In this document: one piece after another, positions 21,459 to 33,000 of the stretch | How positions within the stretch are numbered: position 1 is the first letter of the stretch | Layout of the letters: each line of letters begins with the position of its first letter | Assembly: GCF_958298935.1 (NCBI RefSeq) | Contig: NC_084943.1 | Span: 17,353,001 to 17,417,000, forward strand | Origin: Phragmites australis | Lineage: Eukaryota > Streptophyta > Magnoliopsida > Poales > Poaceae | Reading direction: 5' to 3' | Length of the DNA: 64,000 bases | Program-made: the position numbers and the translations under genes | The notes under the pieces: model-generated | Told to the model about the DNA's origin: nothing | Databases searched by the model: none | Seen by the model: the letters and a program-made list of their open reading frames with translations, nothing else

Positions 21459-23489
21459 CAATTCCAAAAATCTAGGACAAGCTATATATCCATTTGCAAA
21501 ACTTGAATGCCTAACAGTCGATTGTCAATTCTAACGCGACGGAAGTGAAAACGATTGGGTGCGCTGCGAAAATTGGCAGCGCCAAACACTTGGCCAAAAA
21601 CACATACTTGGCTAGACCTCCAATCCGGGTCACATGACGTGTGTTAAGACGTACCCGTAAATATGTATGGGCATGCATGTGATCTATGTGCATCCGACTT
21701 GTACTTAAAAAAATCTTTTTGGAATTGTGCCCAATTATAATTTGTACATATCAACTATTTTTTTTCTTTTCACTAGTAATCACGCACGTGCAATGCATGT
21801 TTCCCAATAAAGCTCGTGCAAAACATGATATTTTGTTGATTAGCAATAAATTTTATCCAAATAAAAGAAGAGATTCATACTTGATATTTTTTTCAATTTA
21901 CAGGATCATTGAAATACAAAGAGTTACATGCCTACATGTTCAAGTTGTTTTGCATTTTCTATGGTCATAATAAAGTTATCACTACACCAGAATGTATATC
22001 ATATATTACTTGACCCACAACACTCCCCTGCTGTTTTGTCCTAAATGCCATTGGACCTACCAGTGTTAATGAACTTGGTACTTCTGTTTGAAAGCGACTT
22101 CCAAGTGTTGATACGCATTCTCAATTTGTTCTTCAAACGTGGGCAAAAAAATATCATTAAGGAAGCCTGATCAGCATGTACAAGATCATTTAAGCTAACA
22201 TCATGTTATAAAAATTTCAAGGCGCTACAATCATTTGACTGATTAACCTACGATAAAATCAAGGGACCTCTTCGGGATACAAATAAATTCATGTCCTTTA
22301 GCTGTAGGAAGTCAATTTATCTTTCCAAACTGTTACTAATTCTTCAAACCAGAATTAGATGGATGTACCTCACCATAATTGAGATTGCAAGTTGGATAGC
22401 TGTCACATGCAAGGAAAAAATATTCCCTCTCATACATTGCAACCTGCGATCTGAATGAGTTTGAGCTCTAAAGAAATTGTAACCTGCGAATTGCAACCTG
22501 CGATCTGAATGTACATTAGTTTATGAATGTACATTAGTTTATGTCGTTTGGAAGGAGTCGACAAGCTCCGATGGTACTGTTATTTTGCTGTGTACACTTT
22601 CTCTCATTTATTCATTCCATTCATTGAAATAAACATGCCAACTTATGTCTTGTTTGATACTAATAAGAGATTATTACAGTGCATCTTAACACGAGAACTA
22701 ACCAAGCACGCATCTTATTCAGTTCAGGACTTCACTTCTGGTGAGGTGAACTTAGTAGCTTATTTCCAATCCAGCTCATACAGCATGAAACGAAATGAAC
22801 AGGGACTGACAAGTAGAGTAGAGGTGGAAATAAGCTCGTAGTATATATAGATCTTGTTGTTCAGTCCACTGGCTTGATTGGATCCGGCTATGGGGATTAT
22901 ATTTCTAGCTGCAGTGAGCAAACAAGAAGTCAGCCCAGTTTTCCTCCTCTGAGTTTATTTTAGTGAATCCACAGACAAAGAATAAGTTCATTTTCACTTT
23001 CATGTCCAATGGACTGGACACATCTCTATCCATGCCTGGAGTTTAGGCCTTTCTTCACTGCAGCAAATAAATCCTTGAACCGTTCAACGAACAGCAAGTT
23101 GCGATGACAGAATCCTGCTAACCATCAACTCATCAGCAAAGGCAGATCATGAATTGATGAGTTGCAGTCTCCTCTCCTCCCCTCCCAAAGCAAACTGCAA
23201 CGCGTGTACCTGGAGTCGTGGACCACCACCATCCATCCCACTCAACACATCATAGACAGCTGACTGACATCCATCCATCGATCCATCGTGAAGCACCAAC
23301 CCCCATCTCCTTCCTTCCTTCCTTCTGCGATTTCGATTTCCTACTGCAGTATTTTTGCTCACCTCAGGCCTCACCCATTATCAAACAAACAGCTCCACCA
23401 TTCACACATCGAACACCTCAAACTCTCAAACATCACTCTATATTAGCAACCCGATATCTATATGCAGAGCAATGAAAATAAAGAGAGCA
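21459..23489. other. Intergenic, with one lone CACTA-type terminus
   Basis: CACTACACCAGAA at 21980-21992 equals the complement of the 6973-6985 terminus, but no subterminal array follows it. A direct duplication of GCAACCTGCGA words lies at 22440-22510. No gene is supported. Confidence 0.45.
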
Positions 23490-24899
23490 AGGGCCTAGTA
23501 TAATCCCCTTGATGGGTACTGACCCTCAAGTGCAGGGCCTGCCATCAAGGGAAATTTCTTCATGTCTTTGAACAAGGGTCAGACCTGAAACAAACAGTGC
23601 ACCAACAAATGTTACATACAATAATGGTGGAAGATAGACACAGGGGGTTTACTTTTTTTAGAGCAAGCAAAATCTTCTTTAGCAAAGCATTTGCCATGTC
23701 ATAATCTATTCAACAGGTTACAAGAATGTCATTTGGGCGAGTAAATCTTGACCAAATTGATCATGCCAAAAATCAATGCAGAACGATAACTATATTTCAT
23801 CTCAGCTTACTACGCTGTTAAGGAGAAGCTTGTCATGAAAATTGTAAGGGCAATATGTGCTCCAAGCAAAATTATAGCAGTGCTGACTGCTGAAAGAAGT
23901 TTTCCACATATAAATTTTCAAAAATTAAAAAGAAAGAAAGAGAGGAATTGAAAATCAACCTCCTATACTTCCCTTCAGATGATACGAAGGACTGCTGCAA
24001 TAACACAACTTACTAATCTTCTGAGCTAAGGGCCAGATATCTGGTGAACTTTTCCAGAATACATTAACAATCAATACTCACAAGGAGTAGAAGATAGCAC
24101 AATGTGCTGTTTTCCATAGTAATCATCTATACTAATCTTAGCATGGAGAAGGAGCAAAACATAACAAAAATAAAACAAATCAATGCCTTACCCCATAAGA
24201 TTTTGCTCCACCGCAGTTCGGGTGTTGTCAATAGCCCTTCATCCGGTAATGATCTCCAAAAGGACAACACTAAAGCTATAGATATCTGACTTCAGAGTTA
24301 AATGACTAGTCATAGCATACTCAGGGGCGCAATATCCATATGTCGCCATCACTCTTGTTGAAATATGAGTTTTATCACCGACTGGGCAAAGCCTTGCCAA
24401 TCCAAAATCAGGCAACTTTGGGTGATATCCCTCTCCTAGCAAGATGTTTGAACATGTCAAGTCACGATATATGACAGGAGGATTGGTTTTGTCATGCAAA
24501 TACGCTAGCCCTTTAGCTGCACCAGCAGTTATCTTCATCCTTGTATTCCAGTTAAGTCACGCCTTACCCGTAGAAGGATCTGAGTAAAACAAGATCAAGT
24601 TGTGAGTATACAAATGTTAAACATTCAGTAACGGTGCTACCAAAACAAAAACTACAGTATTTCAGAACTTCAATAGCATACCATGAAGATGGTCCTCCAG
24701 AGAACCTAGATGCATATACTCATAAACCAAAAGCCTTAGATGCATATACTCATAAACCAAAAGCCTTCGATCGCCATCAGCAAGGTAGCCAATAAGGCTG
24801 ACAAGATTTGGATGGTGCAGCAAGCTCAGCATCAAAACTTCGACAAGGAACTCCATGTTGCCTTGTAATCCATTACGGTCAAACTGCTTTATAGCAACC
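23490..24899 (-). pseudogene. RLCK VII-like kinase (PBL/PBS1 type), broken
   Basis: Minus-strand exons in kinase order: 24899-24682 ([19 protein letters not shown] lysine present, through LEDHLH); 24579 to about 24208 ([58 protein letters not shown]); and 23584 to about 23490 (PLFKDMKKFP, PALEGQYPSRGLY). The exon junctions keep proper AG/GT signals and frame. Damage: TGA at 24557-24559 within the region before LNW, TGA at 24239-24241 after EIITG, and further stops in the last exon. The catalytic-loop Lys is Thr (RDLT for RDLK), and an in-frame 30-bp tandem duplication lies in the hinge region. The membrane-anchor exon with the Gly-rich loop is missing. Intact relatives relay immune-receptor signals at the plasma membrane. 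Confidence 0.85.
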
Positions 24900-24904
24900 A
24901 CATA

Positions 24905-26535
24905 TCATGGTAACAAATGGCATACCATGTTAATGCAGTGACAAACTCTTCAGACGTTCAAGTTTTCCTCATACATCATGGCATGATATTGATGAATAGA
25001 TGGATGTGCATCAATAGAATATTTTGGAGGATATATGTCAAATGAATATCAATAACAATCTATGCCAGTGTCTTTAGCATTTGATCTTATCCGGGAATGT
25101 TCTTGTGCAACCTTTCTACTATCAGTTAGAGCTTCAAGCAAATAGGGTAAGCTGTAAATAAAATTGGGAACCAATGCACATCTCAATTGAAACAAAAAGG
25201 AGGAGAAGGATAAGGGGTAGTGTGCTCACCACATCTGTATAGGGTAAGAGAGGACGGTAAGGAGTTGGACTAGGGAAGATGCCGCTATGCCGGGTGACGT
25301 CGTGCTGGGGGACGTCAGCAGCGCCCGAGAGGGAGGCCATGCACACCCAGCTAGACAGATCCGGAGCTATCAGTAGCGTAGAGCTCCCTTGCCTCTCCGA
25401 TCTTACCGTTGCCCACCTCAGCACCGACCTACCCTCCTCTGCGCGCCTCATCAGATCTGCCGAGTCAATATGGTGATCTGAATTGCAGGGGGAAAGATCT
25501 GGACTACGATTTCCCGTGGGTTCGGTTGGAGATTCTGAGAGAGACGTGAGGAGAAGAGGAGGTGGAGTCCCGCATGGCCATGAGGTTGAAACATGAAAGC
25601 GAGGTAGAGGGAATAAACAAATTGCACGCCGCAAATCCCGCTCCGCTCACTAAGGCCTGCCACGTGAATCTCGCTCGGGTCGTGGGAGAGCACGAAGAGG
25701 CCGTGCAGGGGGCCCTCGCCGTCCGAGTCTACGGGTGACACGGTGGTGGAGGAGTGCTTGCCATGGCGCGTGGAGAGAGCGCGGATGCCAAGGAGAATAG
25801 CTAGGCATGGGTGACAGCGGGACGTTCGTGGTCGCTTGAGCGGAGGCGGCAGTGCGGCAACGGGTTTGGGGACGGGAGGAGTGCGTAGCGGCAGTGCGGC
25901 AATGGATTCAGGGAACGGGGACGGGGCGGAGTGCGGATGCGGCGATGGTCAACGTAAGAAGAGTTTGATTGGTTTTCCAAAATCACCGTCATGTACGGGG
26001 AAGGAAAGTGACGTCAGGTGGAGACAATCTCTAATAGTAGCGTGTTCAATGTAGGATGTAGATGTTCTGATAGAAAATCTAGAAAAAGTAACAATCTATT
26101 GTAACAACTCTTAAGAATAATTAATCGACTCATCTTCAAGTAGTTGATAAATAAATTTGTACATGTGTCTCATTTGTAAGTTGATGCGGCTAATGATCAC
26201 TCCTTCGGTTTGCAACTCTATACACACAACACCAAATTTGTCAATGGTTTGCATCTTGATTCTTGTTAATTAAAATTGATGAAAATTTTGCTTTAAATGT
26301 TAGGGGCAAAACCTTAGATTTGCCATCGGAGGGAGCATTTGGTTTAAATTTTGCTTCAAATGTCAGAGGCTATTTGTCAGAGGACCAGTAAATAACAGCA
26401 ATCTATCCCGTGTGGCCGTATGAGCCGTTCTTTTTTCCTCCAGTTTTCCAAACGGGCCCTACGTCGGGATCTTGGGTCCACCAGGTTTTTTTTTGGGCCC
26501 AACAGGTTTTGTCCGTGAGGTATTTGTCCCCTGTG
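24905..26535. other. Intergenic, no supported gene
   Basis: Includes a GC-rich patch (25250-25990) with a short internal repeat GGCAGTGCGGCAA near 25850 and 25890. It looks like a decayed leader or gene fragment; no family is recognisable. Confidence 0.45.
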
Positions 26536-26539
26536 AAAA

Positions 26540-26837
26540 AACAGCGCCAGGAAATTCTCAAAGATTGCCTCGCGGCGGCGCGGCGAGGACCCGCAATCGC
26601 CGCCGACTCCTGCCTGCGCTCTCCCGGCTCGCCGGCGGACCCTCTTCGCCGACAACGCGCGCCCGCCTCCAGGCCCACCCCCCCGCGCACCCTCTGCTGG
26701 AGATAGGCACGCCGCGTTCTTCCACTCGAAGGAACCCTCCTCTGCTTGGTAGCCTCCGCCGCCACCCTCCACCTCTCCTCTGGACTGGCGCGGGGTGGAG
26801 ATACGTCCGGGCCTCGGATCGGTCCCTTCTCCTGCCG
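26540..26837 (+). other. Probable 5' UTR exon of TAF4
   Basis: A GC-rich, C-rich leader of grass type ends at a strong donor, TCCTGCCG then GTGAGG (GT at about 26838). It points toward the TAF4 exons 3.2 kb downstream. Open frames through it are compositional and do not resemble TAF4 protein. A run of G bases (about 26926-26943) lies just inside the presumed intron. Assignment as the TAF4 leader is inference from position and donor only. Confidence 0.45.
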
Positions 26838-27232
26838 GTGAGGATTCTCTAGCCAGCTTGCTCGTCTCGCTCCGCAGGATCCCGTCTTCCCCATTGGTGT
26901 GGCCAATCAAGCCCGGGTCTTCCGCGGGGGGGGGGGGGGGGGGGTGCTGTTAGAAGTCGGTTTGTTTCCCAGTAATTTTAGGGCTTTGATTCAACTGAAC
27001 CCAAGTACCCCATGCTGGCTTAGCTTGAACATGGTGCTGTGAGATACTGAGATTGATTAACGCGCAAGGATCTTTTTCCCCTTTTTTCTTTGCCTGTTTG
27101 TGCGATTAGGGTGCCATGATACGCTTTCCGTTGCTGATTTACCATTGGGGCAGTTGTGGTTGGCTCGGCTTTCACGCTGTCCTGTTGCTGATGGGCTCGT
27201 TTAGCACCGTGTGAAAAATTTGTTAGCATACT

Positions 27233-29292
27233 TGTTGGAACTAATCTTGATATTTTGCATGTTTATTATGTTAGTTTGAATAGTTGTCTAGTTCTTGGGA
27301 TTGCAGCAGTACAATACCCGGTAGATCGTGAAGAGCTTGGCGTGCGAGATGTGCAAGCTGCTGTCTTGAACCGGAACGGACGCTCGGTGAGAAGCTGTGC
27401 TGTGTGAAACGGCGAGAGTGTGCATGTGCTACTGTCAGGAGCATAGGATGTGTGTTGAGTCTGCAGCTGAGTTAGTCTGCACAATGTTGAGTATGCGTGT
27501 TGAGTCTGCACGGTGGCCGTTCAGTGCTTGGTTGATTTGATCAAGTCTGCTGCTGGTTTCCTTAGTTAGTTTGTTAGGATAGTATTAGCGGTCAAGTTTG
27601 TTTTCCGTTTTAGAGTTTGTTATGCACGTTGAGCATAAGCCGCGGTCTGTGTGGGCTATGCGCATCGGGTGTGCGCACGATTCCCGGCTCGTGGGGTGGC
27701 ACGAGGTCACTGGGACGTGGACTAGCACGTTCATCTCATTTGCTTATTTAATAAACAGAGAAAAGCTCGCTGCAGTTTGATTCGAGCACACAAAAATATT
27801 TCTACGTACGTCGTGTGATTTGACCAAGAGAGTAGAGAGGTGAGCAATTCACCAGTCAGCTCGCGTTCCAGGTGTTCTCGAGTGAGTAGTGAGCGAGGGC
27901 GCGACCAACATTTGGTATTCAGAGCCAAGTTATGACGAAAGACGATGCCGCGCGATGATGCCTCGCCGAGCAGAGCCATTGTGAGCAGTGGCGTGGGAAA
28001 CTCGACGGTGATGGCAGGGAGAGTCCCGTACCTGATGCTGACAAGGACGAACTACACAGCATGGGCGATGAGGATGAAGTACCTCCTGCGAACCAATGGC
28101 GCATGGGGTGCTGTTGTTCGTGAGAAGGCGTCTGAGGGTGTCGATGAGAGCAAGGACCAACTGGCCTTGACGATCATCTCTTAGTCGATTGACGATGAGA
28201 TGCTGTTGCGAGTTGCAGAGAAGGAGACCGCCTCTGATGTGTGGACAGTGCTATGCTCCATGCATGTGGGCGCTGAGCGCGTCTGGGAGGCAAGGATCCA
28301 GTCCTTACGTTTGGATTTTGATAGCCTTAAGATGAGTGATGTAGAATCTATGGATGATTTCGCGGAGAAGTTCATGGCGCTTGTTGGGCGCATCTGTGAG
28401 CTTGGAGATGCGATGGAAGAGAAGTACGGCGTAGGGCACAAAGACAAGATCAAGGTACAATGCTATAACTGCCAAGAGTATGGACATTATGCTTGGGAAT
28501 GTCCTAAGAAAGAAAAGGAGGAGAAAACCTTGTTAGCTCAAGGTTACACAAGCGACGAACCAGCCCTTCTTTGAAGCTGCGTGGAGAATTGCATATCAAG
28601 ATTAGGGGGTGATTGTTGGAACTAATCTTGATATTTTGCATGTTTATTATGTTAGTTTGCATAGTTGTCTAGTTCTTGGGATTGCAGCAGTACAATACCT
28701 AGTAGATCGGGAAGAGCTTGGCGTGCGAGATGTGCAAGCTGCTGTCTTGAACCGGAACGGACACTCAGCGAGAAGCTGTGCTGTGTGAAACGGCAAGAGT
28801 GTGCGTGTGCTACTGTCAAGAACATAGGATGCGTGTTGAGTCTGCAGCTGAGTTAGTCTGCACGATGTTGAGTATGCGTGTTGAGTCTGCACGGTGCCCG
28901 TTCAGTGCTTGGTTGATTTGATCAAGTCTGCTGCTGGCTTCCTTAGTTAGTTTGTTAGGATAGTATTAGCGGTCAAGTTTGTTTTCCGTTTCAGAGTTTG
29001 TTATGCACGTTGAGCATAAGCCGCGGTCTGTGTGGGCTATGCGTGTCGGGTGTGCACACGATCCTCGGCTCGTGGGATGGCATGAGGTCACTGGGACGTG
29101 GACTAGCACGTTCATCTCATTTGCTTATTTAATCAACAGAGAAAAGCTCGCTGCAGTTTGAACCAAGCAGCACAAAAATATTTCGACGTACGTCGTGTGA
29201 TTTGACCAAGAGAGTAGGGAGGTGAGCAATTCACCAGCCAGCTCGCGTTCCAGGTGTTCTCGGTTGAGCAGTGAGCGAGGGCGCAGCCAACA
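27233..29292 (+). mobile_element. Non-autonomous copia-type LTR retrotransposon
   Basis: The two LTRs are 27233-27910 and 28614-29292 (about 678 bp each, starting TGTTGGAAC and ending CAACA). The element is flanked by a perfect 5-bp duplication ATACT (27228-27232 and 29293-29297). After the left LTR a tRNA-Met-type primer site is present as TGGTATTCAGAGC, one base longer than the usual TGGTATCAGAGC. A purine tract AGATTAGGGGG precedes the right LTR. The 700-bp interior encodes only a gag-like protein, with no protease, integrase or RT. By eye the LTRs differ at roughly 35 positions (about 5 %), mostly transitions, so the insertion is not very recent. It lies in the presumed first intron of TAF4, in the same orientation. 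Confidence 0.93.
27945..28574 (+). pseudogene. gag-like ORF of the copia element, one nonsense codon
   Basis: The ATG at 27945 opens a frame with a copia gag N-terminal region (LTRTNYTAWAMRMKYLL), an UBN2-like region (ETASDVWTVLCSMHVG and LRLDFDSLKM) and a complete CCHC zinc knuckle CYNCQEYGHYAWEC. A single TAG at 28182-28184 interrupts it before SIDDEMLLR; otherwise the frame continues to 28574. The part between the gag core and the knuckle is shorter than in full copia gags, consistent with an internal deletion. Confidence 0.8.
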
Positions 29293-30065
29293 ATACTGAG
29301 GGCCTCTCCTTTCTTGCAGCTTGTTAAAGTAGGAAACCATGCAGTGGACTAGTATTTCTAGAGTCCGTGGTACAGTCTATAAAATTTCTCTAAGGTCAGT
29401 TGAGCAGTAAAGATTATAGATCAGAACAACAGGTGAAGAGGTAAGATTACAGATGAGCAGAGCTGATCAAGTTCTAGACTCTCTAGTCTTCACACTTCTA
29501 TAACCCCCTCCCTCCTGACAGTGGGCCAGAACCCCGGAAAGTCACGCTTGACAACTTAAACGATGCCATCTGATGTCTAATTGATGAGGCGGGCTCGGGT
29601 GACTTGCTTAGCTAGTTGAGTTGGACACCATTAGTCGCCAATCCGGGCTGATTGTCGATGATTAAGGCCATGAATTCACAACATTGTCCTGGACCATAGG
29701 AAACAATCATGATTAGCATGACACACAGTGGCACAATTCATGGTACGTATGTCTAATGGATCATCATTTTCCTCTCCCTTATGGATGTGCTTGCTTATAA
29801 TGGTGTGTTGCTAAATTGTTGTATTAAAGTATCTTGCACTTTCGATCCTCCTTTTAGACCAGGCTATGTGTGTGTGTGTGTGTGTGTGTGTGTATTATTT
29901 ACTGTATCTCTTTATCCCATAATTTTTTTTTACTTGCAGCTTCCTGCTCATAAAAATCATACAAATCATAGCTTTTCAATAATGTGATGCTGCCACTTTT
30001 TTTCGGTGGTTATAAATAATCTCCACGCTTCTATCCCAGGTACTTTGCGCCAGGATAACAGTGCT

Positions 30066-33000
30066 ATGTCAAAAGCTACAGATGGTCAGCTGCAAGAAAC
30101 AGAGCAGGAAGGAAATGCTCAGGCAAGCCAACAAGCAGGGCAACATCATGTGAATGTATCAGATCAATTCTCCAAACCAGAACTGGTAACTGAAGGTTCA
30201 AAAAATGAACAACCTGTCCAAGTAGACCAACAGAATTCCCACCTACAACAAGAACAGCCAGAAAATCGACTGCAACAGGCTGAAACAGATAGCTTCCAGT
30301 TAGCTGAAAAAGAAACAGGGTATTTTGGTCAACAGAGTTTTGCAGGCTCCAAGGTGGATGTAGCTCAGCCCTCAGTAGTCCAGCAGAATGTGAAGCAAAT
30401 TGTTGGGCAGCAAGCACCATCTGGTGCCCAGGATACAAGGAAAGGGCCATCTATACCATTTAATATGTTAATTCCGATCCTACAGGCACATCTTGATAGA
30501 GACAAAGATATGCAGCTTCAAACTGTATGGGCAAAACTTAGGGTAAGTTTTTAATCCTCTGTTATCAGTTGTCATGGTCCATGCACAATTGATCGGCTAC
30601 ATATTACACCTACAAATTTGTTCGGGCATATACTCCCTCTGTTGCTAAATGTACCTCATCTTAGAATACATGTAACCATGCAGTATTAGTTTTGACCATC
30701 GATATGGAAATAGAATATGTAGGTTGACCACATGAATTTGGATCACGACACTCGTTATGAAATTTACCTTTGTCGTATTTATTTCTGATGTACAAAATAT
30801 TACAATATAAGGTGGTCAAAGTATATGTTGGAGAGCATGTCAATGTCCAACTCTTCATATTACCGATATGATTCTATAGACTTCTAAAGTATGTGTTTGT
30901 TTATAAAGCTAGTAGAGAAAAAAGAAATAATGGATTCTAGTGCTTCATCATTACTAAAGATAAGTGCATGACAAGTAAAATTAGTTCAAGGTCTGCATTT
31001 CCTTAACTAAATGTGTCGATCCGAAATAAAGTGAATGCATGACAAGATGGAAAAGAACATGTTTTTTCTTGTTTCTACAAGTTTGTTCCCATGTGAAGGT
31101 AGCAGACAAAACAACATTGACAAAGGCTAAAAGAACACACTTAGCACCAGTATTTACATTAGTATTGCTAAATGAACTAACCCAGCTGTATTGTTCTATG
31201 TTTGTAGCGCAATGAAGTCCACAAAGATGATTTCTTAAGAGTCATCAGGAATATCGTTGGGGATCAAATGCTGAAGCAGGCAGCCCATAAAGTTTTTGTA
31301 CAGGTGAATGAATTGCATTAACTTCATTGCTGCCTTGACAAATAACTACTCATCGAGTTTGATGGAGCCACTCTAAATCCGAATATTTAGCGAGTTATTC
31401 AATTCTATGATGAATATTTCATGCATGTGCTTGCTTTGTTTGAACATTTTTTACAGATGCAAGCCCAGGCACAAAGAAATAACCAGGCAAATCCAAGTCA
31501 GCATTCTCTATTCTCTCAAGTGTCTGCACAGCAGACTCCTTCCAGTGGTTCAGCACAGTTGCATGATCAGAAGGTTAGCCCAACTGGGCCACCTAACCAG
31601 GGCCAGAAAAGCCAGGTGTCATCTTCACCTCAGGCTTTTGCACCACCGTCAGGCACTCAAGCGCAAAATAGTGTACACTATCTTGCTCATGCTAATCCCA
31701 ACCAAAACCCTGACGCAATGGGAACAAACGCTACACAAAATCAACCACCTAGAGTGAACCCAGCAATTTCATTGCAAACAAAGAACAAACAGCCGCAACC
31801 CACACAATTCCAGCAGGCCTCACAGCAAATATATGGAGCAGGTAACCCTGGTGCCCAGGCTTACCCTCGGTCAATCACTGGTTCTCTTAGATCACCGAGT
31901 CCAGAACCAGAGAGACAGCCGTCCATGCATGCTCATGGAATGGCTCCTGCAAAAATTGGCCCTCCTCCTACTCACCCAATGATGCAGCACAATGCAGTTG
32001 CATGGCAAATGCATCAAAACAAGGAATTGAAAACCAATGCTCTCCCTCCTAATGCTAATGCAAAGGAAAATTCCGAATCTGCTGGCAAGGCCCGCGTGGT
32101 TACAGCAAATTCTTCAGCGAAAGGAAAGCAGGTGAATCCACCTCATTCATCATTTGACCTAGCTTTGATATGGCACAAGCTAATTACATTCTAAATGTCA
32201 CATGTGAGTCAGTTGCTCAAGTATATCAACTTTGAATAATCCGAGCCACCAAGTAATTTTCATTTATGCGATTTGTATTATATATTCTTAATTTTTCTCT
32301 CTAGCATTTTTTTTTCATTTAATGCCCAATAAACAGAATAGAGAGACTCAAAATGTATGTTCGTGAGATCACTCTCATTATTGTTCGAATAGAAGATTGG
32401 TTATTCACTCACGTAGGATATTCAGCACTTTGATTGTATTAGCATTTTGGCAGAATTAAGTTTTGGAACATTTAACATTTGGAATATAGGATCAATTGTA
32501 GTGTCTTGGAGTCCAAGTTTTGTTTGTATTCTAAAATTTCAGGCAAATATCTACCCCAAACCACCATTTTTTCATCATTTGCAAACATTTAAACACCATA
32601 TAATTTGTCAATGTGGACTGGTTGGGCATTTTTTGAACAGGGTCTGGTTGTTGCAGGCAGGGTAATTTCAAGACTGTAAATGTGGAATATTGGGTTCTGA
32701 GGGTAGCTTCCTGGTATTTGGTGAAGCGGGGAGAGAATAAGGGTGGCTTTACTGTAGGAGGCATATAACATAACGAGATGTGACCAGTGAAGCATGTGTA
32801 ACCAATTATGTTGTGAGGGGTGAGCTGAGGTGTGTGGGAAGTGGTGCTGATTTGGCAGAATTGGTTTGTTGGGATGGGAATGAGTGTAGTAGGGGGTGCA
32901 TGGAGAGAGGTTTAGGAGGACACTGAGATTCGGAATTGGTATTTACAATGTGGATTTGATGGATTTAGGGAAGAAGCTTCTAGACAGTAAAATATGCATG

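Noticed and set aside
20931..21467. 178-codon minus-strand ORF and overlapping plus-strand ORFs of 124-137 codons
   Set aside because: They arise from tandem 76-bp GC-rich repeats in a solo LTR; all frames are open for compositional reasons and none resembles a known protein.
26377..26910. Minus-strand ORFs of 167-177 codons opposite the TAF4 leader
   Set aside because: Mirror images of a GC-rich leader, Arg/Gly-rich in two phases, with no recognisable domain.
28612..28620. A second independent copia insertion at 28.6 kb
   Set aside because: The 28614-29292 segment is the right LTR of the element that begins at 27233; the matching ATACT flanks prove one insertion.
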